64,000 nucleotides of DNA, taken from JASLEW01 sp035544875 (lineage in GTDB: Bacteria > Acidobacteriota > Thermoanaerobaculia > Multivoradales > UBA5704). The position numbers were made by a program, and so were the translations under genes. The notes under the pieces are model-generated. The model made no database searches, was not told the DNA's origin, and saw only the letters and a list, made by a program, of their open reading frames with translations. Positions 1 through 8,948 of this stretch are shown here, piece after piece (position 1 is the first letter of the stretch; each line of letters opens with the position of its first letter). The stretch lies in assembly GCA_035544875.1 (NCBI GenBank), contig DASZZP010000062.1:62001-126000 (forward strand), written 5' to 3'.

Positions 1-1281
1 GCACTGGATGGCGCGCAGGAAGAAGTTGAGCAGGCCCTGGCCGGTGGCGGCGTCGTCGAACACCGAGCCCGCCAGGGTGGCCCGGCCGGCGTGCTCGACG
101 AAGTTGCGCAGCCGCTCGGAGGCCGCCTCCAGCCCCGAACGATAGAAAGCGTAGACAGCGGCGTAGCGGGTGGGGAGCTGGGCGGGATGGAGATCCCAGC
201 CCTGGTAGAAGCCGCCGGCCAGCGAGCGGCTGACGTGGCCGTAGTGGAGGCGCCAGGCGGCGTGAACGGCGGCCTTATTGGTCGCTTGCTGCTCGGCCGA
301 GAGGTGCGGTCCCTCCAGGCTCATGGAATGGGGTGCGATAGGTAAGACGTTGGTCGCCCCGTCGGACAGCCAGACGCCGGTGCCGGCGAGCGCCGCCTGC
401 ATGAGGTGACGGGCAAAGTCGCAGGCCGGGTGATCCATGGTCTGGTGGGCCGCGGTGATCCCGCAGGCCGCGGTGTAGTCGTAGGTGCCGAAGTGGGCGC
501 CGGCGACGCGGCCGCGCCCCGCCTCGACCAGGCGCCGGAGGTGGACCTGGCCGCGCTCGTCGAGGATGGCCTGCGTCGTCTCGACCATGATCTCCAGGCG
601 TAGCGAGGCGGGGGCGAGGGCGAGCGCGCCCTCCAGCCGGTCGCACAGGTCGACGAGAGCGCTGACCTGCGCGGGGAGCTTCACCTTAGGGAGCGTAACC
701 ACGAAGCCCGTCGGGAGCCTGCCGCCGCTCCTCGCCGCCACCGTCGTCAGGAACAGGTCGAGCGTGCGAATGGCGCGGGCCGCGAGCTCGGCCGAGAGCG
801 GCTTGATGCGTATGCCCACGGATGGCGGCAGGCTGGCCGCTTCCATCCCCAGGACGACCTCCGCTGCCGCCGCCCGGGCGTGCGCGTCCTCCTCGGCATC
901 GGGACGGTTGCCGTAGCCGTCTTCGAAGTCGATGCGGAAGTCCTCGACCGGCTCGCGGCGGAGCTTGTCGGCGATCCGTGGGTACAGGGCCTCCGACAGG
1001 TTCTGCGGCAGACCGAGCGCCCGCGCCAGATCGGCTGGGAGCGGGGCGTGCTCGGCCAGAGCGTCGAGGGCGTGGGCGCCCAACCGCGCGGCGGCGTCGG
1101 CGCGGAACAGGTGCGCCCCGCCATAGACCGTGTGCACCGGCTGCCGTCTTCCAGGGTCGCCGTAGCCGCCCGACTCGCGGGAGTCGCCGGGGTAGCTCTG
1201 CGCGAGCGCCGCGTCGGCGGCGGCAAGGCGCGCGGCGAGGTCACCGGTGAAGTCGGAAGCCAGGGTCAGCGGATCCATCAT
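1..1281 (-). CDS. DUF6986 / HpcH-HpaI aldolase-citrate lyase-like protein (3' end outside window)
   Basis: The frame runs off the left edge; 427 codons are visible. The ATG at 1281 overlaps the stop of the upstream FAD subunit as ATGA, so translation is probably coupled. The translation contains DFEDGYGNR, which resembles the acidic metal-binding motif of citrate lyase beta/HpcH aldolases, and later LEIMVETTQA, where such enzymes keep a conserved Glu. Proteins of this type are annotated as DUF6986 or, doubtfully, as phosphoenolpyruvate kinase. No reaction is established to my knowledge. It is last in an operon with three molybdenum hydroxylase subunits, which suggests a role after purine or other heterocycle oxidation, perhaps C-C cleavage of a small ureido or keto acid; that role is inference. 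The family call is fairly secure, the function is not. Confidence 0.8.
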   Translation of the reverse strand, partial: MMDPLTLASDFTGDLAARLAAADAALAQSYPGDSRESGGYGDPGRRQPVHTVYGGAHLFRADAAARLGAHALDALAEHAPLPADLARALGLPQNLSEALYPRIADKLRREPVEDFRIDFEDGYGNRPDAEEDAHARAAAAEVVLGMEAASLPPSVGIRIKPLSAELAARAIRTLDLFLTTVAARSGGRLPTGFVVTLPKVKLPAQVSALVDLCDRLEGALALAPASLRLEIMVETTQAILDERGQVHLRRLVEAGRGRVAGAHFGTYDYTAACGITAAHQTMDHPACDFARHLMQAALAGTGVWLSDGATNVLPIAPHSMSLEGPHLSAEQQATNKAAVHAAWRLHYGHVSRSLAGGFYQGWDLHPAQLPTRYAAVYAFYRSGLEAASERLRNFVEHAGRATLAGSVFDDAATGQGLLNFFLRAIQC

Positions 1282-2159
1282 ATTGGCCCCTCCCCCGGGA
1301 GAGGTCCTGGCGCGAGCCCCAGCACCAGGCGGCGCACCAGCCGTTCCAGTGCCCAGGCCCGGTAGGCCGCGGTCGACCGCACGTCGTCGATCGGCGTCAC
1401 CTCGGAGGCGGCGGCGCTGCCGGCGCGCGCTGCCGCTTCAGGACCCGCCTGGAGGCCGCGGGCCGCCGCTTCGGCGCGGGCGAGACGGACCGGAGTGGGG
1501 GCGACGCTGCCGGCCGCCAGACGCAGCTCCGCGATGCGGCCATCGGTCACCGTCCCGACCATGGCGACCACCACCTTGCTGATCGCCTGCGCCGCGCGCG
1601 GCCCTACTTTGCGGAAGGCCTGCACCGCGCCCTCGGGCGGTGGCGGGAGACGGACCCAGGCGAGGATCTCATCGGGCGCCAGGGCCGTCCGCCGGTAACC
1701 GAGGTGGAAGTCCGTGTACGGGATCTCGCGCTGGCCGCGGGGGCCGATCGCGACAACCATCGGCTCGAGCGCGAGGAGGACAGGAAGCGAGTCACCCGCC
1801 GGGCTGGCGTTGGCGAGATTGCCGCCTAGCGTCGCCCGGTTCTGGATCTGCCAGCCGCCGATCTGGGCTGCCGCCTCCGCCAGGGCTGGGAAGCGGGCGC
1901 GCACCGCCGGTGACCGGCGCAGCTCGCCGAATGTCGTCGTCGCCCCGATCGTGAGGCCGCCTGCGTCCTCGCGCACGCCGCGGATCTCGGCGATGCCCGT
2001 CAAGTCGATCACGCCCGGGTGCCACGGCCACCGCTCGGCCGCGGCGACCATCAGATCGGTGCAGCCGGCCAGGCGCACCAGCCGGGGTTCGGCCGCGAGG
2101 TGCCGGCACGCCTCGGCGAGCGTGCGCGGGGAGTAAGCGGCGGGGGGCGAGCTGCTCAC
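1278..2159 (-). CDS. Molybdenum hydroxylase FAD-binding subunit (CoxM/XdhB-like)
   Basis: This 293-residue protein is the medium subunit that carries electrons from the 2Fe-2S subunit to FAD. AGCTD (residues 31-35) matches the first FAD-binding loop (usually AGGTD), and LGGNLANASPAGD (about 111-123) matches the second, highly conserved one. Length is typical for the family (about 280-300). The GTG start at 2159 overlaps the preceding stop as GTGA; the open frame continues far upstream, but that part lies inside the 2Fe-2S gene and reads as Arg-rich out-of-frame sequence. Its own stop overlaps the next start. With its neighbours it should form a cytoplasmic heterotrimer of the xanthine dehydrogenase/CO dehydrogenase family. 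Confidence 0.92.
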   Translation of the reverse strand: MSSSPPAAYSPRTLAEACRHLAAEPRLVRLAGCTDLMVAAAERWPWHPGVIDLTGIAEIRGVREDAGGLTIGATTTFGELRRSPAVRARFPALAEAAAQIGGWQIQNRATLGGNLANASPAGDSLPVLLALEPMVVAIGPRGQREIPYTDFHLGYRRTALAPDEILAWVRLPPPPEGAVQAFRKVGPRAAQAISKVVVAMVGTVTDGRIAELRLAAGSVAPTPVRLARAEAAARGLQAGPEAAARAGSAAASEVTPIDDVRSTAAYRAWALERLVRRLVLGLAPGPLPGEGPI

Positions 2160-2644
2160 GACACGGGGTTCTCGACCTTCCCGGAGTGCTCGTGGCTCTC
2201 TGCAGTCTGGAGAATGGCGCGAAAGATGCCCTCGTAGCCCGTGCAGCGGCAGAGGTTGCCGGCGAGCGCCCCAGCCACTTCCTCGCGCGTCGGGGCGGGA
2301 TTGCTCTGCAGCAGCGCCCAGGCAGTCACGACGATTCCGGGGGTGCAGGCGCCGCACTGCACGCCACCCGCGGCTACCAGGCCCTCGACCAGGGCGCGGG
2401 CCGGGCCGTGCGCGAGCCCTTCTATGGTGTCGATCCGCCGGCCTCCGCACTGCAGCAGCGGCACCAGGCAGGAGAGCTGCGGCTCGCCATCCACCAGCAC
2501 ACTGCAGGCGCCGCACTCCCCCTCGCCGCATCCCTCCTTGGTGCCGGTCAGCGAGAGCCGTTCGCGCAGCAGGTCGAGCAGCCGTTCCATCGGGTGCCCG
2601 TCGAACGCCACCGGCTGGCCGTTGACCGTCAGCTCGACTCTCAC
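2156..2644 (-). CDS. Molybdenum hydroxylase 2Fe-2S subunit (CoxS/XdhC-like)
   Basis: This 162-residue small subunit has eight cysteines for two 2Fe-2S clusters: the plant-ferredoxin-like set C39, C44, C47, C59 and the helical set C97, C100, C132, C134 (QCGAC ... LCRC). Length and spacing are those of CoxS-type proteins. The GTG at 2644 overlaps the large-subunit stop as GTGA and gives an N-terminus that starts directly on the first beta strand (MRVELTVNG); an upstream ATG would add an Arg-rich tail read from inside the neighbour. It passes electrons from the Mo cofactor in the large subunit to FAD in the medium subunit. Confidence 0.95.
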   Translation of the reverse strand: MRVELTVNGQPVAFDGHPMERLLDLLRERLSLTGTKEGCGEGECGACSVLVDGEPQLSCLVPLLQCGGRRIDTIEGLAHGPARALVEGLVAAGGVQCGACTPGIVVTAWALLQSNPAPTREEVAGALAGNLCRCTGYEGIFRAILQTAESHEHSGKVENPVS

Positions 2645-4902
2645 GGGCCGGCGTCCCCGCCGTCGCGCCGCCACTCGTGGAGGCGTTCAGGCGTCGCCGG
2701 AATCTCGGCGACCGCAATACCGGTGGCGTTTTCGATCGCCGCCGCGGCGGCCGGCGCGCCGCCGTCCATGGGCAGCTCGCCGATGCCCTTGGCGCCGAAG
2801 GGACCCCCCTCCCACGGCCGCTCCAGCAGGTGCACCGCGATCTGCGGGCTGTCCGTGATGGTGGGGATGATGTAGGTCGCCAGCCGGTCGTTGAGGTAGC
2901 GGCCGTCGCGCATCTTGATCTCCTCCATCAACGCGAAGCCCAAGGCCTGGAGCGTGCCACCCTCGATCTGGCCGGCGCAGAGGGTGGGGTGGATCGCTCG
3001 CCCCACCTCGCAGACCGCCGTCACCTTGAGCGGCTTGACCGCCAGGGTGTCGGGATCGACCTCGAGCTCGACCACGTCGGCGCCCCAGGCGTAGGTGGGA
3101 TAGGCATCGCCCTGGTACCGGGCCTCGTCAAAGCTGTGCCCGGGGGGAGGTTGGTGGCGGACGGTGACGGTCAGCGGCCCCACTTCCTCGACGTATGCCT
3201 GTGCGGCACGGCGAAAGGCGATGTCCTCGGCAGCGCCGGTGAGGTTACCGTCGGCGAGGCAGAGCGCCGCGCCGCCAGCCCGGCTCGTGGACCACCAGGC
3301 CGCGACCTGGCCGGTGAGATCAGCCACCGCGCGGGCGATCGCGGCGCCGACGATCATGGTGGTACGGGAGGCGACCGTCGGCCCGGAGTCCGGCACCTGG
3401 CCGGTGTCGGGTGCCGTGAAGACCAGATCCTCCGTCGCGAGGCCGCCCGCCGCGGCGGCGATCTGCGGGAAGACCGCGGCCGACCCCTGCCCCATATCGG
3501 TGGTCGCGGTCAGCACCTCGACCCGCCCTTCGTCGGTGAGGCGGGCGGTGACCGGCGACCGCATGGAGCGCTCGCCGTTGCCGGTGAAGCCGGCGCCGTG
3601 GAAGTAGAGCGAGAGGCCAATGCCGGGGAGCGGCTCGCCGTCGCGCCGCCGCGTCCGTGCCGCCTCGCACTCTCGCCAGCGGGCGCGGAAGCCGGTGCGC
3701 AGCTCGACTTCTTCGAGGCAGAGACGGGCGGCGGCGCTGGAATCGAGCAGCTGCCCGGTCGGCAGGCGGTCGCCGGGGCCCACGACGTTGCGCTCGCGGA
3801 TCGCGAATGGATCGAGCCCCAAAAGGCGGGCGATGCGGTCCATCTGGCGCTCGACGGCGAACTCGACCTGCGGCGCGCCGAAGCCGCGGAAGGCCCCGTT
3901 GGGCGGGGTGTTGGTCCGCAATACCCGGCCGCGAATGCGCACATGGTCGCAGCGGTAGGGGCCGAAGGCGTGGAGCAAGGCACGCGACAGCACCACGGGC
4001 GAGAGCGTGCGGTAGGCGCCGCCGTCGAGGACGATCTCGATGTCCATGGCCGCGAGGCGGCCGTCCGCTGCCACCCCGGTCCGGTGGCGGATCACTGCGG
4101 GGTGGCGCTTGGTGGTGCCGATGATGTCCTCGCCGCGGTCGTAGGCGAGGCGCACCGGCCGGCCGGTGGCGCGCGCCAACAGGGCGGCGTGGATGGCGAT
4201 CAGGCTCGGAAAGTCCTCTTTCCCTCCGAAGCCGCCGCCTACCTCCGAGGCACGCACCCGCACCGCCTCGGCGGGCAGCCCGAAGGCGTGCACCAGCGCC
4301 TTGTGGACATAGTAGGGGCACTGCATCGAGCCATACACGACGAGGCCGCCGTCGGGCTCGAACCAGGCCGTCATCCCCTGGCACTCGATGTAGACGTGCT
4401 CCTGATGGCCGGAGCGATAAACGCCCTCGATCACCCGGTCCGCGCCGGCCATGGTCTCGTCGACCGATCCGGTTTCCATCGCTACCGCCGCCAGAGGGGG
4501 AAGGGCCGCCGCCTCTTCGAGGGAGAGCACGGCTGGCAGCGGCTCGTACTGGATGGCGACCGCCTGCCGCGCCGCCTGCGCGGCGCGGCGGGTGGGGGCG
4601 GCGAGCACAGCCACCGGCTCGCCAACGTGGCGGACGAAGCGGTCGGCGAGGATCGGCCAGGAATCGTCCACGAGCTGGACCCCGTTCGGCCCCGGCAGCT
4701 CGCGCGCGGTGACGCAGACCGCCTCGCCGCCGGCACCCGCCGGCGCCCAGGAGAGGTCGGCGAGCCGCGCGTGCGCGTGCGGGCTGCGCACGGTCGCCCC
4801 GTACCACATTCCGGGTACGATCAGATCGTCGGCGTAACATGCCTCGCCCGCCGCCTTGGCGAAACCGTCAGGGCGCGGCGGGCTCGCTCCGATCGTGTTC
4901 AT
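2641..4902 (-). CDS. Xanthine dehydrogenase-like molybdenum cofactor-binding large subunit
   Basis: This 753-residue protein binds molybdopterin and hydroxylates the substrate. It shows GGGFGGKE (222-229) and AFRGFGAPQ, both Mo-cofactor contacts, and near the C-terminus GAKGIGE, whose Glu (709) is the expected catalytic base. No signal peptide is seen, so it is probably cytoplasmic. I chose ATG 4902 because the ferredoxin-linked fold begins about 12 residues later; upstream in-frame ATGs at 5004 and 5040 would add low-complexity sequence. The operon order is large, 2Fe-2S, FAD, DUF6986, all with 4-nt overlaps. The substrate could be xanthine, hypoxanthine, nicotinate or an aldehyde; xanthine is favoured by family resemblance only. 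The gene is divergent from the phosphodiesterase gene at 5074. Confidence 0.9.
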   Translation of the reverse strand: MNTIGASPPRPDGFAKAAGEACYADDLIVPGMWYGATVRSPHAHARLADLSWAPAGAGGEAVCVTARELPGPNGVQLVDDSWPILADRFVRHVGEPVAVLAAPTRRAAQAARQAVAIQYEPLPAVLSLEEAAALPPLAAVAMETGSVDETMAGADRVIEGVYRSGHQEHVYIECQGMTAWFEPDGGLVVYGSMQCPYYVHKALVHAFGLPAEAVRVRASEVGGGFGGKEDFPSLIAIHAALLARATGRPVRLAYDRGEDIIGTTKRHPAVIRHRTGVAADGRLAAMDIEIVLDGGAYRTLSPVVLSRALLHAFGPYRCDHVRIRGRVLRTNTPPNGAFRGFGAPQVEFAVERQMDRIARLLGLDPFAIRERNVVGPGDRLPTGQLLDSSAAARLCLEEVELRTGFRARWRECEAARTRRRDGEPLPGIGLSLYFHGAGFTGNGERSMRSPVTARLTDEGRVEVLTATTDMGQGSAAVFPQIAAAAGGLATEDLVFTAPDTGQVPDSGPTVASRTTMIVGAAIARAVADLTGQVAAWWSTSRAGGAALCLADGNLTGAAEDIAFRRAAQAYVEEVGPLTVTVRHQPPPGHSFDEARYQGDAYPTYAWGADVVELEVDPDTLAVKPLKVTAVCEVGRAIHPTLCAGQIEGGTLQALGFALMEEIKMRDGRYLNDRLATYIIPTITDSPQIAVHLLERPWEGGPFGAKGIGELPMDGGAPAAAAAIENATGIAVAEIPATPERLHEWRRDGGDAGP

Positions 4903-5073
4903 GTGGGTCTCACGCTCGGCAGAGTCTCTCAGCAAGGCGGTCCGGCGCGCAAGCCGGAAGCGACGCACTGCCGCACCCTCCCCTACAGCTCCCTCCGATT
5001 CCATGCGGTATACTTTGGCCCCTCCTGCGAGCCCCTCCAATATCCAATATCCCGAAAGCGAGGATGGCCTACC

Positions 5074-7302
5074 TTGAAGCGTCTGGCACCGATCTGGTCG
5101 ACCGTGTTACCGGCGGCGCTGGCGCCATTGGCTCTACTGGCTCCACTGGCTCCAAATACCGCCGCCGCCGCCGCCACCGCCCCTGACGCCCAGGCCCAGG
5201 CCGCCCCCGCCGCCGCCCCACGCGTCGTCATCCTCGGCTTCGACGGCGCCGACGCCGGCCTCACCCGCCAGTGGATGGACGAAGGCAAGCTGCCCAACCT
5301 GGCCCGGCTGCGCGCCGCGGGCACCTTCGCCGCCCTTCGCACCACCATCCCCTCGCAGACCCCGGTCTCGTGGTCCACCTTCGCGACCGGCCTCAATCCC
5401 GGCCGCCATGCGATCTTCGACTACCTCAAGCGCGACCCCGCGACCTATCGCCCCAGCTTCGCGGCCTTCGACGAGTCGAAGGCGCCTTTTCTCTGGGGCG
5501 AGCGCACCCCCTACCTGCTCGGCCTGGCGGGCGCGGCGGCGCTGGCGCTGCTGCTGTTCGGCGCCCTCAAGCTGCTGCGCCGGCGCACTCGCCTGGCGCT
5601 CGCGATCGCGCTGCTGGCCGGCATCGGCGCCGGCAGCGGGATCGGCGTCGCGGCGGACCGGCTGCTGCCCAAGGAGCGGCCGATCGCCGTCAACCGCCAG
5701 CGCGGCGACACCTTCTGGAAGATCCTCGGCCAGTCGGGCCGGCGGGTGCGAGTGATGCGCATCCCGATCACCTTCCCGCCGGCGCCGTTCGAGCATGGCG
5801 AGCTGCTCAGCGGGCTCGGCACGCCCGATCTCTCCAAGCGGATCGGCAAGCCGTTCTACTTCACGTCGGAGCTCTTCTTCACGCCCAAGGGAGGCAACCA
5901 GTTCTCGGTCGACGTCACCGAGTTGCCGGACAACAAGGGCGTCATTCCCACCGAGATCAAAGGCCCTCCCAACGACCTGTTTCCCGGCCGCAGCGGCTAC
6001 GTCACCATCCCGATGACCCTCACGGTCGCCGCCGACCGCTCGCATCTCGATATCCAGGTGGGGCGGGTCGCGGACCCGCGGCTGGCGCTCAAGCCGGGCG
6101 AATGGAGCGACTGGGTGCGCTTCGTCTTCCCCTACAACCGCCTGCTGCGGGTGCACGGCATCGGCAAGTTCCGGTTGCTCGCCCTGGACCCCGAGGTCAA
6201 GCTCTACCTCTCGCCCATCCAGTTCGATCCCGAGCGCCTGCCGCCGATCGTCGACATCACCACGCCGGCTCGTTTCGTCCACGACCTGACCTCGCGCTTC
6301 GGTCTGTTCAAGACCATGGGCTGGGCGATCGACACCTGGTCGCTCACCGAGGGCACCATCGACGAAAAGGTCTTCTTCGAGGACGTCGACGCCACGGTCG
6401 CCAAGGACCGCGGCATGCTCGAGGGATTGCTCGCCGACCCCGACTGGGACGTGCTGGTCCAATACTTCGAGTTCACCGACAAGGTCCAGCACGTGATGTG
6501 GCGCTATTTCGACCCGCAGAGCCCGCTCTACACCCCGGAGGGCGGGCGGCAGTGGGGCGGTTCGATCGAGAAGACCTACCAGCAGATGGACGACATCGTC
6601 GGTATGGTGATGCGGAAGCTGCCGCCGGGAGCCGCCCTTATGGTGGTTTCCGATCACGGCTTCGCACCCTGGCGGCGCAGCGTCAACTTCAACACCTGGC
6701 TGGTGAAGAACGGATATATGACCTTGAAAGGCCAGGAGACCCATCAGGCCAACCTGGAGGACCTCTTCGGGCACAGCCAATTCTTCACCGACGTCGACTG
6801 GAGCAAGACGCGGGCGTATGCCATGGGCTTTGGCGACATCTACCTCAACCTCAAGGGGAGGGAGGGGCAGGGCATCGTGCAGCCCGGGGCGGAATACCAC
6901 GCCCTCGCCGCGGAGCTCCAGGCCCGCCTCAAGGCGATGGTCGACGAGGACAACGGCGAGCACCCGATCGCCAACGTCTTCACTCGCGACGAGGCGTACG
7001 GCGTCTACGACCCCGAGCTCGTGCCCGACCTCTTCGCCACCAACATCCGGGGCTACCGGGCCGGCTGGCAGGACACCCTGGGCACCGTGGCCAAGAAAGT
7101 CTTCGAGCCGAATCTCGGCGTCTGGAGCGGCGATCACTGCTCCGTCGATCCATCCCTGGTCAAGGGCATCCTGTTCTCGAACCGCAAGCTCGACGCCTCC
7201 GACCCTTACATGGCGGACATCATGCCCACCCTCTTCGACATCTACCACGTCCAGGCCCCGGTCAAGCTGGACGGCACGAGCCTCTGGCCAAAAAGCCATT
7301 GA
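5074..7302 (+). CDS. Exported alkaline phosphatase superfamily phosphodiesterase with internal membrane pair
   Basis: This 742-residue protein belongs to the type I phosphodiesterase/nucleotide pyrophosphatase group. Residues 1-30 form a signal sequence. GFDGAD (55-60) gives the first metal Asp; Thr96 in SQTPVSWSTFATG aligns with the nucleophile Thr; VVSDHGF and WSGDHCS provide the later metal ligands. Unusually, residues about 147-165 and 172-193 form two hydrophobic segments inserted after the nucleophile region. The start is TTG 5074 with AGGA at 5061-5064; the ATG at 5064 is in another frame. The substrate is unknown; a phosphoester or phospholipid headgroup outside the cytoplasm is plausible. 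HMG-CoA reductase follows 42 bp downstream. Confidence 0.82.
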   Translation: MKRLAPIWSTVLPAALAPLALLAPLAPNTAAAAATAPDAQAQAAPAAAPRVVILGFDGADAGLTRQWMDEGKLPNLARLRAAGTFAALRTTIPSQTPVSWSTFATGLNPGRHAIFDYLKRDPATYRPSFAAFDESKAPFLWGERTPYLLGLAGAAALALLLFGALKLLRRRTRLALAIALLAGIGAGSGIGVAADRLLPKERPIAVNRQRGDTFWKILGQSGRRVRVMRIPITFPPAPFEHGELLSGLGTPDLSKRIGKPFYFTSELFFTPKGGNQFSVDVTELPDNKGVIPTEIKGPPNDLFPGRSGYVTIPMTLTVAADRSHLDIQVGRVADPRLALKPGEWSDWVRFVFPYNRLLRVHGIGKFRLLALDPEVKLYLSPIQFDPERLPPIVDITTPARFVHDLTSRFGLFKTMGWAIDTWSLTEGTIDEKVFFEDVDATVAKDRGMLEGLLADPDWDVLVQYFEFTDKVQHVMWRYFDPQSPLYTPEGGRQWGGSIEKTYQQMDDIVGMVMRKLPPGAALMVVSDHGFAPWRRSVNFNTWLVKNGYMTLKGQETHQANLEDLFGHSQFFTDVDWSKTRAYAMGFGDIYLNLKGREGQGIVQPGAEYHALAAELQARLKAMVDEDNGEHPIANVFTRDEAYGVYDPELVPDLFATNIRGYRAGWQDTLGTVAKKVFEPNLGVWSGDHCSVDPSLVKGILFSNRKLDASDPYMADIMPTLFDIYHVQAPVKLDGTSLWPKSH

Positions 7303-7344
7303 GGTAGACTGCTTTGCGCTCCACCCATCCCGAGGGCAACGTTC

Positions 7345-8889
7345 ATGAAGATCCCGTCGCTCATCCTCAAGCAGATGTACACCCTGGGCAGCTTGCGCAA
7401 CGACGCCGAGGGGGTCCACTTCAGCCTCAAGAACAGGCTCAAGGACGCCACCCTGACCCAGCTCTCCGAGGTCAGGATCAACGGCGCCCAGGTACCGCTC
7501 GACCGCCTCACCCTGGACCTCCCTGACGGCGGCACCGTCGCCGCCAGCGCCGTCTCGCCGACTAACGTCATCCCCTTCCCGCTGGCCCGTGTGGTGCGCA
7601 TCCATGCGCGCATGGAGCCGCTGCCCAAGGGCATGCACGAGATCGCGCTCGCCTTCGACACCAAACCTTTCGGCCAGCTGTCGTTCAAGGTCAAGGACGC
7701 CATCGCCGAGGAGCGCGCCCGGCGCACCACCGTCCCCCACGACAAGGAAAACGACTACAGCCCCGAGATCGTGCGCGAGCGCCAGCAGTTCGTCGAGGAG
7801 TACACCGGGGTCAAGCTGCGCCACATCGACAAGTTCTCCTTCGAACCCGCGCTCGTCAAGGGCAACTGCGAGAACTTCACCGGCGTCGCCCAAGTGCCGA
7901 TCGGATTCGCCGGCCCGCTCAGGGTCAACGGCGAGCACGCGATCGGCGAGTTCCTGATCCCGCTCGCCACCGCCGAAGGGACCCTCGTCGCCTCCTACAA
8001 CCGCGGCATCAAGGTGCTCAACCTGTCGGGCGGCGTCACTTCGACGGTGGTCGGCGACTCGATGCAGCGGGCGCCGGTCTTCGTCTTCGACAACGCCCGC
8101 CATGCCCGCGATTTCTCCTTCTGGGTCGAAGAGAAGGTAGCCGAGATCCGCGAGCAGGCCGAAGGCACCTCGAGCGTCGCCAAGCTGATCTACATCGACA
8201 CCTATCTTTCCAACAAGCTCGTCTTCCTGCGTTTCAACTACTCGACCGGCGACGCGGCCGGCCAGAACATGGTGGGCCGCGCCACCTTCGCGGCCTGCAG
8301 CTGGATGCTCGAGAACGCGCCCAACATCCGCCACTTCTATCTCGAGTCCAACTTCGCGACCGACAAGAAGGCCTCGCAGATCAACATCATGCGCACCCGC
8401 GGCAAGCGGGTGACCGCGGAGGCCACCATCCCGCGCGACGTGCTGCTGCAGCACATGCGGGTCGATCCCGAGACGGTGCACTACCACTCGGGCATTGCCA
8501 ACGTCGGCGCTTTCCTCTCCGGCGCCAACAACAACGGCGCTCATTCGCCCAACGGCATCACCGCCATGTTCATCGCCACCGGCCAGGACGTCGCCAACGT
8601 CTCCGAGTCGTCGGCCGGCATCGTCTACACCGAAGTCGTCCCGGGCAGCGGCGATCTCTATATCTCGATCACCATCCCGTCGTTGATCGTGGCCACCCAC
8701 GGCGGCGGCACCGGCCTCGCGACGCAGCGCGAGTGCCTGGAGATCCTGGACTGCGTCGGCAAGGGCAAGGTCAGGAAGCTGGCCGAGATCGTTGCCGGCG
8801 TCGTGCTGGCGGGCGAGATCTCGCTCGCCGCCGCGATCTCCTCGCTCGACTGGGTTTCCAGCCACGAGCAGTACGGCAGAAACCGGTAA
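7345..8889 (+). CDS. Hydroxymethylglutaryl-CoA reductase, class I type, with extra N-terminal domain
   Basis: HMG-CoA + 2 NADPH gives mevalonate, the committed step of the mevalonate pathway to isoprenoids. The catalytic domain (about 130-514) has ENFTGVAQVPIGFAGPL, Glu211 in ATAEGTLVAS, Asp303 in GDAAGQNMVG, Lys341 in SNFATDKKAS, the dinucleotide loop GGGTG, and a near-terminal SHEQYGRN in which His507 is in the position of the catalytic His. These motifs are class I (archaeal/eukaryotic type) rather than bacterial class II. Residues 1-120 are not membrane segments and I do not recognise them. GAGGG precedes the ATG. Other mevalonate genes are not in the window; the downstream UbiB gene could link it to quinone or other isoprenoid metabolism. 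Confidence 0.93.
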   Translation: MKIPSLILKQMYTLGSLRNDAEGVHFSLKNRLKDATLTQLSEVRINGAQVPLDRLTLDLPDGGTVAASAVSPTNVIPFPLARVVRIHARMEPLPKGMHEIALAFDTKPFGQLSFKVKDAIAEERARRTTVPHDKENDYSPEIVRERQQFVEEYTGVKLRHIDKFSFEPALVKGNCENFTGVAQVPIGFAGPLRVNGEHAIGEFLIPLATAEGTLVASYNRGIKVLNLSGGVTSTVVGDSMQRAPVFVFDNARHARDFSFWVEEKVAEIREQAEGTSSVAKLIYIDTYLSNKLVFLRFNYSTGDAAGQNMVGRATFAACSWMLENAPNIRHFYLESNFATDKKASQINIMRTRGKRVTAEATIPRDVLLQHMRVDPETVHYHSGIANVGAFLSGANNNGAHSPNGITAMFIATGQDVANVSESSAGIVYTEVVPGSGDLYISITIPSLIVATHGGGTGLATQRECLEILDCVGKGKVRKLAEIVAGVVLAGEISLAAAISSLDWVSSHEQYGRNR

Positions 8890-8948
8890 TCGGCTTGCCG
8901 CAGCCCGACCTCGAGCCGCCAGCACTCCTCGCCGAGGAGACCCCTGCC

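Noticed and set aside
5003..5020. GTATAC in the divergent gap as a -10 box for the phosphodiesterase or xanthine dehydrogenase genes
   Set aside because: It is palindromic and could serve either strand, but no -35 element is found at a suitable distance on either side.
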